Assembly: GCA_964406005.1 (NCBI GenBank)
Contig: CAYOPZ010000018.1
Span: 1 to 63,028, forward strand
Length of the DNA: 63,028 nt
Direction: 5' to 3'
DNA from: CAYOPZ01 sp964406005
GTDB lineage: Bacteria; Bacteroidota; Bacteroidia; Bacteroidales; SM23-62
Part shown: in pieces, positions 9,097 to 17,838 of the stretch
Numbering within the stretch: position 1 is the stretch's first letter
Layout of the letters: each line of letters begins with the position of its first letter
Made by a program: the position numbers and the translations under genes
The notes under the pieces: model-generated
Databases searched by the model: none
What the model saw: only the letters and a program-made list of their open reading frames with translations
Told to the model about the DNA's origin: nothing

Positions 9097-10143
9097 CTAT
9101 TTCCCGGGCCTGAGCGATCTTACCATGGCGCCTGCCTGCCACATTTCGGACTCCCGCAGTTCCTTAAGTTCTGCCGACAGGTGTGCCTTGTAGTCGCGGT
9201 GCCCTGTTTTTTCCAGTACCACCTTTGTTTCCCGGCCGGTTTTCACCCTTTCGTACAGTTCATGGAATACCGGCAGGACCGCGTCCCTGAACCTGGGTTT
9301 CCAGTCAAGCGCTCCCCTCTGTGCCGTGGCGCTGCAATTTGAATACATCCAGTCCATCCCGTTTTCATCCACCAGGCGGATGAGGCTCTGGGTCAGTTCC
9401 TCCACGGTTTCGTTGAAGGCTTCCGAGGGGCTGTGGCCGTTTTCGCGCAGCACCTGGTACTGGGCATCCATGATGCCTGCCAGGGCTCCCATCAGGACCC
9501 CTCTTTCGCCGGTAAGGTCGCTGTAAACCTCGTTTTCGAATGTTGTGGGGAACAAATATCCCGACCCGATCCCTATGCCCAGGGCCAGGGTCCGTTCTTC
9601 AGCCCTCCCGGTAAAGTCCTGGAAAACCGCATAGCTCGAGTTTATCCCCGTTCCCGCCAGGAAATTCCTCCTGACCGATGTCCCGGACCCTTTGGGGGCG
9701 ACAAGGATCACATCCACATTGTCAGGAGGCACAACACCCGTCTGCTCCTTATAGGTGATCGAGAATCCGTGTGAGAAATAAAGGGCATTGCCCTCCCCGA
9801 GACAGGGTTTGAGCTTCGGCCAGACGGCCCGCTGGGCGGCATCGGACACCAGGTACTGGATCACCGTAGCCTGTGCGGCGGCCTCTTCTATGGGAAAAAG
9901 GCTTTCGCCCGGGACCCATCCGTCGGCGACGGCCCTGTCCCAGTCTTCCTTGAATTCCCGGGCCTGTCCGACGATAACGCGCATTCCGTTGTCTTTAAGG
10001 TTCATCGCCTGGGCCGGGCCCTGTACGCCGTAACCGATGATCGCGATGACTTCATTTTTCAGCACCTCCTGTGCTTTTTCGAGAGGAAATTCTTCACGTG
10101 TAACCACGTTTTCCATAACTCCTCCAAAATTGAGATTTGCCAT
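9097..10143 (-). CDS. ilvC: Ketol-acid reductoisomerase
   Basis: A 348-residue enzyme that isomerises and reduces acetolactate or acetohydroxybutyrate with NADPH, the second common step to valine, leucine and isoleucine. The N-terminal Rossmann domain has IIGYGVQGPAQAMNLKDNG near residue 35. APKGSGTSVRRNF lies at the domain junction, and ENEVYSDLTGERGVLMGAL carries the magnesium-binding acidic residues. The fourth and last gene of ilvDBNC, it begins 11 bases after ilvN. Its length is that of class I enzymes. It should be controlled by the attenuator at the head of the operon. Confidence 0.97.
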   Translation of the reverse strand: MANLNFGGVMENVVTREEFPLEKAQEVLKNEVIAIIGYGVQGPAQAMNLKDNGMRVIVGQAREFKEDWDRAVADGWVPGESLFPIEEAAAQATVIQYLVSDAAQRAVWPKLKPCLGEGNALYFSHGFSITYKEQTGVVPPDNVDVILVAPKGSGTSVRRNFLAGTGINSSYAVFQDFTGRAEERTLALGIGIGSGYLFPTTFENEVYSDLTGERGVLMGALAGIMDAQYQVLRENGHSPSEAFNETVEELTQSLIRLVDENGMDWMYSNCSATAQRGALDWKPRFRDAVLPVFHELYERVKTGRETKVVLEKTGHRDYKAHLSAELKELRESEMWQAGAMVRSLRPGK

Positions 10144-10154
10144 TTTTACTGATT

Positions 10155-10703
10155 TTAATTTACTACCATTCTTTTTTCCGTATCCAGTTTTTTCAGGTAT
10201 TCCGAAAGCCTTTCATGGGTCGCCTTCGTGATGGCGATCCTGCCCGACCGGGTGAACTGGAGAACCCCGAACTTGTTCAGGTCGTCGAACAGGTCCTGCG
10301 TTTCGTCCTTGTGGCCTGTTTTTTCTATCACCGTGTAATCCTGCGTGACTTCGAGGATCCTGGCATTGTGTTTCCTGACCAGGCCTTCGATCTCGTCACT
10401 GTTTGTGAGCGCTTCCGTAGGTACCTTGATGAGTGCGATCTCCTGGTGTATGATCTCATCACTGTTGAGATAATAGGCCCTGAGCACATCAACCACCTTA
10501 TCGATCTGTTTGACCACTTTCTCGATCAATACCTGGGTGGTTCGTATCACGATGGTGAACTTGTAAATCCCCTCTATGGCCGATTCGCCTACCGTAAGGC
10601 TTTCGATGTTCAGGTGCCTCCGGGTGAATATGATCGTGATCCTGTTCAGCAATCCGATGCTGTTCTCTGAAAAGGCGGTTATTGTGAATTCTTTTGTCTC
10701 CAT
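10155..10703 (-). CDS. ilvN: Acetolactate synthase small (regulatory) subunit
   Basis: A 182-residue regulatory subunit of acetohydroxyacid synthase. It opens with an ACT domain (FTITAFSENSIGLLNRITII, then HLNIESLTVGES) that binds the feedback inhibitor valine. The C-terminal half is the ALS_ss_C domain ending in GRIAITKATHERLSEYL. It starts 24 bases after the end of ilvB, which encodes the catalytic subunit, matching the stable holoenzyme made from the two. Confidence 0.95.
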   Translation of the reverse strand: METKEFTITAFSENSIGLLNRITIIFTRRHLNIESLTVGESAIEGIYKFTIVIRTTQVLIEKVVKQIDKVVDVLRAYYLNSDEIIHQEIALIKVPTEALTNSDEIEGLVRKHNARILEVTQDYTVIEKTGHKDETQDLFDDLNKFGVLQFTRSGRIAITKATHERLSEYLKKLDTEKRMVVN

Positions 10704-10727
10704 GATAAATATGTAATTAATGGTATA

Positions 10728-12419
10728 TTACTCTAAAAGAATATCCGATACGGAAGCCCCTGCCGGTACCATTGGGAAGACGTTGTCCTCTTTTTCGACA
10801 ACGACCTCCAGGAGGAAGGCGCCGTCCGTGTCGAGCATTGTCTTTACGGCGCCTTCGAGATCGGCCCTTTTGGTGACCTGCCTGCCGGCGATTCCATAGC
10901 CTTTTGCAATGGTGATGAAGTCGGGGCTCTCCATTTCGGTGGAGGAATACCTCTTATCGAAAAACAGCTGCTGCCACTGACGTACCATGCCCAGGAACTT
11001 GTTGTTCAGCAGAACGATCTTCAAAGGTACCTTGTGCTGGGATACGGTACCCAGTTCCTGTATGGTCATCTGAAGCCCCCCGTCCCCGCAAACGGTAATG
11101 ACCGTTTTGTCCGGCCGGCCCACCTGGGCCCCGAAGCCGGCAGGCAATCCGAAACCCATGGTACCCAGCCCGCCCGACGTTACCAGGCTGCGTGTGTATT
11201 TGAACCTGAAATACCTGCTGGCGATCATCTGGTGCTGTCCCACATCCGTGACCAGTATGGCTTCCCCGTCCGTTTTTTCATTGATGATCCGGATCACTTC
11301 TCCCATTGTAAGGCCTTCCTTTTCAGGATAAAGGTCCATTTTTATAACCTTGTCGTATTCGTGCCGGTAGGCAGTGTCGAACTGTTTGCGCCACTGCTCG
11401 TGATTGTTTTTCCTGACGAGCGGGAGGATGGCCTGCAGGGTTTCCCTGACATCTGCAATTACGGCCACATCGGCCCTGACATTCTTATTGACCTCTGCAG
11501 GATCGATCTCGAAATGGACGACCCTGGCCTGCTTTGCATACGTGTCGAGTTTTCCCGTAACCCTGTCGTCGAAGCGCATCCCGAGCCCGATAAGCAGGTC
11601 GCATTCATTGGTCTTTATATTGGGGCCGTAGTTCCCGTGCATGCCGAGCATCCCGACGTTCAACGGATGATCCGTCGGCATGGCCGAGCTGCCCAGCAGC
11701 GTCCATGCGGCCGGAATATCCGTTTTTTCGATGAAGCTCAGCAGTTCCTTTTCCGCACCCGAGAGTATGATGCCCTGGCCGACGAGCGCCAGGGGCTTTT
11801 TGGACTCGTTGATCAGCTTTGCGGCTTTCTCCACATAGCTCATATCGAGGACGGGAAGGGGGACATAACTCCTGACGTCCTTGCATTTTTCGTAACTGAA
11901 TTCAAGTTCATTGAACTGTGCATCCTTGGTGATGTCTACCATTACAGGGCCGGGCCTGCCGGTTCTTGCGATAAAGAAGGCACGGGCGATCATCTCCGGG
12001 ATCTCTTCCGCCTTTGTGATCTGGACGTTCCATTTTGTAATGGGCATGGAAAATCCCATTACATCCGTTTCCTGGAAGGCATCGCTCCCCAGCAGGTGGG
12101 AGAACACCTGCCCGCTGATGCAGATAATGGGTATTGAATCGAGCATGGCATTCGCCAGTCCCGTTGTGAGGTTGGTGGCTCCCGGTCCGGAAGTCACCAT
12201 GCATACGCCCACCTTTCCGGTGACCCTTGCATAGCCCTCCGCGGCATGGGCGGCACCCTGTTCGTGCCGGACCAGTATATGGTTCAGCTTGTCCTTGTAA
12301 TCGTACAGAAGATCATAAATGGGCATGATTGCACCACCGGGATAGCCGAATATCGTATCGACCCCTTCTTCGATAAGGGATAACATTACGGCTTCCGAAC
12401 CTGTAACTTTCTTTTTCAT
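10728..12419 (-). CDS. ilvB: Acetolactate synthase large (catalytic) subunit
   Basis: A 563-residue thiamine-pyrophosphate enzyme that condenses two pyruvates to acetolactate, or pyruvate with 2-oxobutyrate. The catalytic glutamate is in RHEQGAAHAAEGYAR near residue 55. The central FAD-binding domain contains GMLGMHGNYG. The C-terminal TPP motif runs GDGGLQMTIQELGT to VLLNNKFLGMVRQW. The length is normal. It starts 29 bases after ilvD. Confidence 0.97.
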   Translation of the reverse strand: MKKKVTGSEAVMLSLIEEGVDTIFGYPGGAIMPIYDLLYDYKDKLNHILVRHEQGAAHAAEGYARVTGKVGVCMVTSGPGATNLTTGLANAMLDSIPIICISGQVFSHLLGSDAFQETDVMGFSMPITKWNVQITKAEEIPEMIARAFFIARTGRPGPVMVDITKDAQFNELEFSYEKCKDVRSYVPLPVLDMSYVEKAAKLINESKKPLALVGQGIILSGAEKELLSFIEKTDIPAAWTLLGSSAMPTDHPLNVGMLGMHGNYGPNIKTNECDLLIGLGMRFDDRVTGKLDTYAKQARVVHFEIDPAEVNKNVRADVAVIADVRETLQAILPLVRKNNHEQWRKQFDTAYRHEYDKVIKMDLYPEKEGLTMGEVIRIINEKTDGEAILVTDVGQHQMIASRYFRFKYTRSLVTSGGLGTMGFGLPAGFGAQVGRPDKTVITVCGDGGLQMTIQELGTVSQHKVPLKIVLLNNKFLGMVRQWQQLFFDKRYSSTEMESPDFITIAKGYGIAGRQVTKRADLEGAVKTMLDTDGAFLLEVVVEKEDNVFPMVPAGASVSDILLE

Positions 12420-12448
12420 TCCAAATAATATTTATATTAAATACCATG

Positions 12449-14278
12449 TTATTCAACGATCCTGACGGCGCCCTTGTCGGCCGAGGATACCATGCTGGCG
12501 TAAGCCCTGAGCGCCTCGGAAACCGTTCTTTTGCGCCCGGCAGGAGTATAGGCGCTGTCGCCCCTGGCGGATTCCTTCCGGCGCCTCTCTTCAAGCGCTG
12601 CTTCCGGGATCGCCAGGTTTATCCTTCTTTCCGGGATGCTGATCTCGATGGTGTCCCCCTCTTCGATCAGGGCGATCTCTCCTCCTGCGGCCGCTTCGGG
12701 CGAGATATGGCCGGCCGACAGGCCGGATGTGCCTCCTGAAAACCTGCCGTCCGTGATCAGGGCGCATTTGTCGCCCAGCTTTTTCGATTGGATATAGGAG
12801 GTGGGATAGAGCATCTCCTGCATGCCCGGGCCGCCACGGGGGCCTTCATACCTGATCACCACGACATCCCCCTCCCTGACCCGGTCGCCCAGGATGGCAT
12901 TGCAGGCTTCATCCTGGGATGAAAACACCTTTGCAGGCCCGCTGAATGTATATACCGACGGGTCCACTCCCGCAGTTTTCACGATGCAGCCGTCCCGGGC
13001 AATATTGCCGTACAGTACGGCCAGCCCGCCGTCCCTGCTGTAGGCATGTTCTATGCTGCGTATGCATCCTTTTTCCCTGTCCGTATCCAGTTCCCTGTGC
13101 ATGTTTTTCTGCGAGCCCATAACGAGGTTTTTTGCCAGCCCGGGAGCGGCCCTGTATATCTGCACTCCGGGATCATTGTCTGCGTTCCGGGCCAGGTCGT
13201 GTTTTTCTATCGACTGCCCCAGGGTCAGCCCGTCCACCCTGTTCACGCCTGTGTCGAGCAATCCGCCCTTCTCCAGTTCTCCCATGATGGAAAGTATGCC
13301 TCCCGCACGGTTCACATCCTCGACATGGTAATCCGAGCTCGGTGCCACCTTGCACAGTACCGGCGTATCCTTTGACAGGCGGTCGATATCCTCCATGCTG
13401 AAATCCACCCCGGCTTCGCGTGCGATCGCCAGCAAATGCAGTACCGTATTGGTGGATCCGCCCATGGAGATGTCCAGCCTCATCGCATTCAGGAAGGCAT
13501 TGCGTGTGGCGATGGACCTGGGGAGGACGGATGCATCTCCTTCAAGGTAATGCTTTTCAGTCATCTCGACGATCCTCCCGGCCGCCTGGCTGAACAGGTC
13601 GAGACGGAAGGCATGGGTGGCCAGGATGGTCCCGTTGCCCGGCAATGCCATCCCGATGGCTTCGTTCAGGCAATTCATGGAATTGGCCGTAAACATGCCC
13701 GAACAGGAACCGCAGGTGGGACAGGCTTCCCTTTCGATTACGGAAAGATCTTCCGCAGGAATGGATTCGTCGGCTGCCAGCACCATGGCATCCACCAGGT
13801 CATATTTTTTCCCCAGCGCATTCCCGGCTTCCATGGGGCCGCCGGAAACAAAGATAGTGGGGATGTTCAGCCGCATGGCGGCCATCAGCATGCCCGGAGT
13901 GATCTTGTCGCAATTGCTTATACAGACCATGGCATCGACCATGTGGGCATTGGCCATGTATTCCACACTGTCGGCTATGATGTCACGCGAAGGCAGTGAA
14001 TAAAGCATCCCGTCATGGCCCATGGCAATGCCGTCGTCGATGGCAATGGTATTGAACTCTGCCGCAAAACACCCGGATTTTTCAATTTCCTTTTTCACCA
14101 GCTGCCCTATGTTGTGCAGGTGCGTATGACCTGGCACAAACTGGGTGAAGGAATTCACAACGGCGATTACGGGCCTGCCGAAATGTTCCTCCTTCATTCC
14201 GTTGGCACGCCACAGGCTGCGGGCTCCTGCCATCCGCCTGCCCTGGGTTGTTGTAGCGCTTCTCAGCTTCTGTTCCAT
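12449..14278 (-). CDS. ilvD: Dihydroxy-acid dehydratase
   Basis: A 609-residue iron-sulfur dehydratase that converts dihydroxy-isovalerate or dihydroxy-methylvalerate to the keto acid in branched-chain amino acid synthesis. The start MEQKLRSATTTQGRRMAGAR fits the family. Cluster cysteines are seen in CISNCDKITPGML and in CPTCGSCSGMFTANSMNCL; the C-terminal GRFSGGTSGLSAGHISPEA loop is also diagnostic. It is the first structural gene of ilvDBNC, 30 bases before ilvB. Its 5' leader carries a leader peptide and terminator hairpin, so entry of RNA polymerase into this gene is likely set by supply of Ile, Val or Leu. Confidence 0.97.
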   Translation of the reverse strand: MEQKLRSATTTQGRRMAGARSLWRANGMKEEHFGRPVIAVVNSFTQFVPGHTHLHNIGQLVKKEIEKSGCFAAEFNTIAIDDGIAMGHDGMLYSLPSRDIIADSVEYMANAHMVDAMVCISNCDKITPGMLMAAMRLNIPTIFVSGGPMEAGNALGKKYDLVDAMVLAADESIPAEDLSVIEREACPTCGSCSGMFTANSMNCLNEAIGMALPGNGTILATHAFRLDLFSQAAGRIVEMTEKHYLEGDASVLPRSIATRNAFLNAMRLDISMGGSTNTVLHLLAIAREAGVDFSMEDIDRLSKDTPVLCKVAPSSDYHVEDVNRAGGILSIMGELEKGGLLDTGVNRVDGLTLGQSIEKHDLARNADNDPGVQIYRAAPGLAKNLVMGSQKNMHRELDTDREKGCIRSIEHAYSRDGGLAVLYGNIARDGCIVKTAGVDPSVYTFSGPAKVFSSQDEACNAILGDRVREGDVVVIRYEGPRGGPGMQEMLYPTSYIQSKKLGDKCALITDGRFSGGTSGLSAGHISPEAAAGGEIALIEEGDTIEISIPERRINLAIPEAALEERRRKESARGDSAYTPAGRKRTVSEALRAYASMVSSADKGAVRIVE

Positions 14279-14296
14279 GATGTTTGTTTATCGTTT

Positions 14297-14338
14297 AAAA
14301 TAAAAAAGAAGGCCATTCTATAATCGAGAATGGCCTTC
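14297..14338 (-). terminator. Attenuator terminator of the ilvDBNC leader
   Basis: On the minus strand GAAGGCCATTCT and AGAATGGCCTTC form a perfect 12-pair stem around a 7-base loop, followed by six T, one A and four T. This strong intrinsic terminator lies 18 bases before ilvD rather than after it, the arrangement of an attenuator. Just after the leader-peptide stop, GGTATGGAT can pair with ATCCATACC inside the leader frame. The overlapping GGAATGGT can instead pair, with G-T ends, with the 5' arm of the terminator, giving mutually exclusive folds. Confidence 0.85.
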
Positions 14339-14367
14339 ATAAGTTTTTATATTAATCCATACCATTC

Positions 14368-14436
14368 CTACCCGTCGATCACCACGAGGCTCACAGGAAG
14401 AATGTTCAGTACGGTATGGATGTAATTTCGTATCAT
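14368..14436 (-). CDS. ilv operon leader peptide (22 residues)
   Basis: A short frame of 22 codons plus TAG starting with ATG at 14436. Half of it (11 of 22) is isoleucine (codons 2, 6, 12, 20), valine (9, 15, 18, 19) or leucine (10, 13, 17), exactly the products of the downstream operon. Codons 17-20 read Leu-Val-Val-Ile. It lies between a TAnnTTTG promoter and a terminator, as leader peptides of enterobacterial ilv operons do. The ATG is only seven bases after the -7 box, so the mRNA would have almost no 5' untranslated part. Function is inferred from composition and position. Confidence 0.8.
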   Translation of the reverse strand: MIRNYIHTVLNILPVSLVVIDG

Positions 14437-14443
14437 GTACGGA

Positions 14444-14473
14444 CAAAGATATTTATTAAAAATTGAATACAAA
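14444..14473 (-). promoter_or_regulatory. Promoter of the ilvDBNC operon
   Basis: On the minus strand TATCTTTG (14444-14451) matches the Bacteroidota -7 consensus TAnnTTTG exactly. TTTG (14470-14473) lies 18 bases upstream, close to the usual 19-21 base spacing. Transcription should start within a few bases of the leader-peptide ATG. Confidence 0.7.
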
Positions 14474-14510
14474 ATTTTTTTTAGCTGATTTTCTGACCGG
14501 GCATAAAAAA

Positions 14511-14607
14511 GGGCAAGCTACTTATATCGCACCGCTGCGACCGTCTGCCCTTGCTTCCTTCCGGACCTGGGGGAGTTCAACGGGAGCTGGTCGTATAAGA
14601 CTTGCCC
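14511..14607 (-). ncRNA. ffs: Signal recognition particle RNA (small bacterial 4.5S type)
   Basis: On the minus strand the conserved apical domain reads CCAGGTCCGGAAGGAAGCA, with the GGAA tetraloop and the asymmetric loop bound by Ffh. The ends GGGCAAG and CTTGCCC close the hairpin, giving about 97 bases, the size of the small bacterial form. A run of six T follows directly (14505-14510) and should terminate it. A near-consensus -7 box TAATTTTA (14614-14621) sits six bases before the 5' end. The RNA targets membrane proteins to the translocon. Confidence 0.93.
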
Positions 14608-14633
14608 GGTCCGTAAAATTACTAAAAAAAGAA

Positions 14634-14641
14634 TATCTTTG
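14634..14641 (+). promoter_or_regulatory. -7 box of the DUF4199 gene
   Basis: TATCTTTG is an exact TAnnTTTG match 28 bases before the ATG at 14670, divergent from the SRP RNA promoter. No good -33 element is seen. Confidence 0.55.
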
Positions 14642-14669
14642 TTTAAGTCTACAATAACAATCCTGAATC

Positions 14670-15245
14670 ATGGAAAATCAAAAAAACACTTCTGTATTCT
14701 ACAACGGCCTCCTGTGGGGCCTTATCCTCGGTTTCATAAGCATCATTTACAGCGTATTCCTTTACATGACCGACCAGACCACGAACACGGTGCTGGGATT
14801 GATTGCATATGTGATCGTAATCGTGGTACTTGTCTTCGCATTCAGGAGTTTCAGGGATTCGGTCAGGGACGGGGTGATGCCCTTCGGGACCGCATTCGGT
14901 TTCGGCCTGGTAACCATACTGGTATCCGGCCTGCTGGGTTCTGTTTACGGCTATATACAGATGAAGGTGATAGATCCGGAGATGGTATCAAGGCTCATGG
15001 ATACACAGATGGACAAAGCAATTGCGCAGGGCAGGGCTACGGAGGAGCAGATCGAACAGGGATTCCAGATGATCTCCTGGATATTCAAGCCGTTCATGGC
15101 GACAGTCATGGGATTCATCAGCAGCGCCTTTATAGGCACCATTATCGTACTCATCATGGCGGCCATATTCAAGCGTGAAGAGGATGATTCTGCGGGTTTG
15201 GAGGAGGCCGCCGAAGATGCCGCCGTGGCGGAAGAAACTGCATAG
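14670..15245 (+). CDS. DUF4199 family membrane protein
   Basis: A 191-residue protein with four hydrophobic helices: about residues 10-30, 38-58, 70-95 and 142-165. A polar stretch rich in glutamine, aspartate and methionine lies between the third and fourth, and the C-terminal tail is acidic. This pattern is the DUF4199 family, common in Bacteroidota and of unknown function. It precedes a GT2 glycosyltransferase by 19 bases and is probably cotranscribed with it, an arrangement that suggests a link to envelope glycan or lipid modification (inference). Confidence 0.8.
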   Translation: MENQKNTSVFYNGLLWGLILGFISIIYSVFLYMTDQTTNTVLGLIAYVIVIVVLVFAFRSFRDSVRDGVMPFGTAFGFGLVTILVSGLLGSVYGYIQMKVIDPEMVSRLMDTQMDKAIAQGRATEEQIEQGFQMISWIFKPFMATVMGFISSAFIGTIIVLIMAAIFKREEDDSAGLEEAAEDAAVAEETA

Positions 15246-15264
15246 ATATGATTTTCCCGTCCGT

Positions 15265-16218
15265 ATGGATATAACCATTGTCGTACCGGTCTATAACGAA
15301 AAGGATTCCCTGAAGGAGCTTTCGGAATGGATCAGCGGCGTCCTGGCATCACAGTCCCTGTCATACGAGATCATTATGGTGGATGACGGAAGCGCCGACG
15401 GGTCGTGGGAAGTCATCCGGGAACTGGCTTCTGAATACAGGGAGGTAAAAGCGATACGTTTCCGGAGGAACTACGGGAAGGCGGCCGCCCTGCATACGGG
15501 ATTCCGGGCTGCTTCGGGGGAAGTGGTCGTGACCATGGACGCGGACCTCCAGGATAGCCCCGAAGAGGTTCCGGAAATGGTAAGGATGGTCCGCGAAGAG
15601 GGTTATGATCTTGTTTCGGGCTGGAAGAAAAAAAGATACGACCCCCTGACCAAGAGGATCCCGAGCCGGTTCTACAACTGGTTTGCCCGCAGGGTTTCCG
15701 GGATAAGGCTCCATGATTTCAACTGCGGGTTAAAGGCATACCGGAACGAGGTCGTCAGGAGCATAGAGGTCTACGGGGATATGCACCGTTACATTCCTTT
15801 CCTTGCCAAAAAGGCGGGCTTTGCAAATATCGGCGAAAAGGTGGTAATGCACCGGAAAAGAAAATACGGCGTGACCAAATACGGCCCCCAACGCCTTATC
15901 ACAGGATACCTCGACCTTATTTCCATTGCCTTCATGAACCGGTTCGGACGGAAGCCCATGCACATCTTCGGGACCCTGGGCACGGGGATGTTCGTGATCG
16001 GTTTTCTGGCGGCCGCATGGCTCGGGGGGCAGAAACTGTACCGTACCTTCAACGGGATACCCATGGTAAGGGTGACAGAGAGCCCCTATTTCTATCTCGC
16101 GCTTACCGCAATGATCATCGGCACCCAGCTTTTCCTGGCGGGCTTTCTGGGAGAGCTGATCTCGAGGAGCTCTTCGGAACGGAACGTATACCAGGTAGGA
16201 GAAAAAATAAAGCTTTAG
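15265..16218 (+). CDS. GT2 family glycosyltransferase (DPM1/GtrB-like, membrane-anchored)
   Basis: A 317-residue protein with a GT-A catalytic domain and two C-terminal membrane helices (about 235-255 and 275-300). The N-terminal strand is TIVVPVYNE, the nucleotide-binding region IIMVDDGSADGS, and the DxD metal motif lies in TMDADLQDSPEE near residue 92. Proteins of this shape move a sugar from a nucleotide donor to a polyprenyl phosphate at the cytoplasmic face. The start at 15265 is the ATG directly before the first beta strand; earlier in-frame codons overlap the DUF4199 gene. A second glycosyltransferase follows after three bases. Confidence 0.9.
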   Translation: MDITIVVPVYNEKDSLKELSEWISGVLASQSLSYEIIMVDDGSADGSWEVIRELASEYREVKAIRFRRNYGKAAALHTGFRAASGEVVVTMDADLQDSPEEVPEMVRMVREEGYDLVSGWKKKRYDPLTKRIPSRFYNWFARRVSGIRLHDFNCGLKAYRNEVVRSIEVYGDMHRYIPFLAKKAGFANIGEKVVMHRKRKYGVTKYGPQRLITGYLDLISIAFMNRFGRKPMHIFGTLGTGMFVIGFLAAAWLGGQKLYRTFNGIPMVRVTESPYFYLALTAMIIGTQLFLAGFLGELISRSSSERNVYQVGEKIKL

Positions 16219-16221
16219 GTT

Positions 16222-17361
16222 TTGAATGTCCTGTGCATAGGCCCGGCCTATCCGTTAAGGGGAGGGATAGCCAGTTTCAACACGGCTCTCTGCCGTGCTT
16301 TTGACAGGGCCGGTCACAATGCATCGGTTGTTTCGTTCTCCCGCCAGTATCCCGGTTTTTTGTTTCCCGGCAGGACCCAGTTTGAAAGCGGCGGTCCGCC
16401 CGGCGATGTCCGCATTGCCCCGGTGATCGATTCCTGTAATCCTGTTTCATGGCTGAGAACGGCAGGGTTCATCCGGAAAGAGGACCCTGATCTCATCGTA
16501 CTGCACCACTGGATGCCTTTTATTGCATTGGGAACGGGATCCGTCGTACGCCGCTTCCGGAAAAAATCCGCGGCACCCGTAATCGCCGTCGTCCACAATG
16601 TGGTCCCCCATGAGAAACATGCCGGATGGAAACTGCTGACATCCCGCCTGCTTCATGCCTGCGACGGTTTCATCGTGCTGAGCCGCTCCGTACTCGATGA
16701 TCTGGGTGCATTTACGGAAAGCACCCACGTCAGGTTCATACCCCATCCCCTCTACGACGTTTTCGGGGATCCCCTGGAACGTACCGAGGCAGCCGGAAAG
16801 CTGGGTCTCGACCCTGCCGGCAAGTACCTGCTGTTCTTCGGAATGGTTCGCAGATACAAGGGGCTCGACCTGCTGATCAGGGCTTTTGCAAGGATCAGGG
16901 ACATCCACCCGGATGTGAAACTGATCGTGGCCGGGGAGTTTTATGCCCCGAAGCAGCGGTACCTGGATCTCATCCGGGAACTCGGACTGGAAGGCCGGCT
17001 TGTCATCAGGGACGAATTCATCCCTTCCGGGGAAGTAAGGTATTATTTCAGCCTGGCGGACCTTGTATGCCAGCCTTACCTTACGGCTACCCAGAGCGGG
17101 ATCACCCAGATCGCATATCACTTCGGAGTCCCCATGCTGGTTACGGATGTCGGGGGGCTTGCGGAGATTGTCCCGGCGGGGAGGGTGGGCTATGTCACCG
17201 GGATCGATGAAACGCAGGTGGCGGAGGCCATCACGGACTTTTTCAGCCAGAGCAGGGCGGCATCGTTCAGGCGGAACATAGGTGAGGAAAAGAAAAGATT
17301 CAGCTGGGATGCAATGGTCTCGGGGATTGTGGAAATGTCCGCGCGAATCAGGAAGTCATGA
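16222..17361 (+). CDS. GT4 family glycosyltransferase
   Basis: A 379-residue protein with a two-domain GT-B fold. The N-terminal domain begins LCIGPAYPLRGGIASFN, the glycine-rich loop that faces the acceptor. The C-terminal domain holds YLLFFGMVRRYKGLDLLI and the EX7E-like donor region QSGITQIAYHFGVPML. No ATG fits: the apparent start is TTG at 16222, three bases after the preceding gene, and the first strand follows at once. It probably extends a surface polysaccharide or glycolipid together with the preceding GT2. Donor sugar cannot be told. The 3' end overlaps the convergent NUDIX gene by six bases. Confidence 0.88.
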   Translation: MNVLCIGPAYPLRGGIASFNTALCRAFDRAGHNASVVSFSRQYPGFLFPGRTQFESGGPPGDVRIAPVIDSCNPVSWLRTAGFIRKEDPDLIVLHHWMPFIALGTGSVVRRFRKKSAAPVIAVVHNVVPHEKHAGWKLLTSRLLHACDGFIVLSRSVLDDLGAFTESTHVRFIPHPLYDVFGDPLERTEAAGKLGLDPAGKYLLFFGMVRRYKGLDLLIRAFARIRDIHPDVKLIVAGEFYAPKQRYLDLIRELGLEGRLVIRDEFIPSGEVRYYFSLADLVCQPYLTATQSGITQIAYHFGVPMLVTDVGGLAEIVPAGRVGYVTGIDETQVAEAITDFFSQSRAASFRRNIGEEKKRFSWDAMVSGIVEMSARIRKS

Positions 17362-17838
17362 GCCCGCCTCCCGTATTTGTACGGCAGGGTCTGCCTTGAG
17401 TATTTCAAGGACCTTCCTGTCGACGGGAAAGGTCAGATCATCCTCTTCCAGGTCTGACAGGGCCGCCCATCTGAAAGACTGGCTCCCTTCTGCCGGTCCG
17501 GGAAAATCAAAGGCCTTCTGCGAGGCGCGGAATCCGGCTCCCCGGGGCAGGCCGGCCCGGTAATAGATGCTGAGCAGCTGGTGGTCCCTGAAGAACCATG
17601 CCTTCTGGTAAAAATCCGTGGTATAATAATGCCGTACATCGACCAGTTCAAAGCCGAACTCTTCCATGGCTTCCCTTTGCAGGCATTCAAGGGTGCCTTC
17701 CCCGTGTTGCATTCCCCCTCCGGGGAATTTTACCATTTTCATGCCCTGCCGGTATTCGTCGCTGAGAAGTATTTCGAGCTTTTCATTGACGATGAGTGCA
17801 TATACCCTGACGACGTATTTAACGGCTTCCCGGTCCAT
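17356..17838 (-). CDS. NUDIX hydrolase
   Basis: A 160-residue NUDIX protein, which hydrolyses a nucleoside diphosphate linked to another group. The NUDIX box begins GGGMQHGEGTLECLQREAM and ends EEFGFEL (about residues 40-65), with all acidic residues of GX5EX7REUXEEXGU. The ATG at 17838 is preferred over an upstream TTG. It overlaps the end of miaA by 20 bases, so the two are translated from one message. The substrate is not predictable; N-terminal sequence such as KYVVRVYALIV is typical of small housecleaning or dinucleoside members. Confidence 0.88.
   Translation of the reverse strand: MDREAVKYVVRVYALIVNEKLEILLSDEYRQGMKMVKFPGGGMQHGEGTLECLQREAMEEFGFELVDVRHYYTTDFYQKAWFFRDHQLLSIYYRAGLPRGAGFRASQKAFDFPGPAEGSQSFRWAALSDLEEDDLTFPVDRKVLEILKADPAVQIREAGS

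Noticed and set aside
11034..12137. Long open frame antisense to ilvB
   Set aside because: No recognisable product and full overlap with a certain gene.
14279..14436. T-box or other riboswitch upstream of ilvD
   Set aside because: No T-box sequence or specifier-loop layout; a leader peptide and terminator explain the region.
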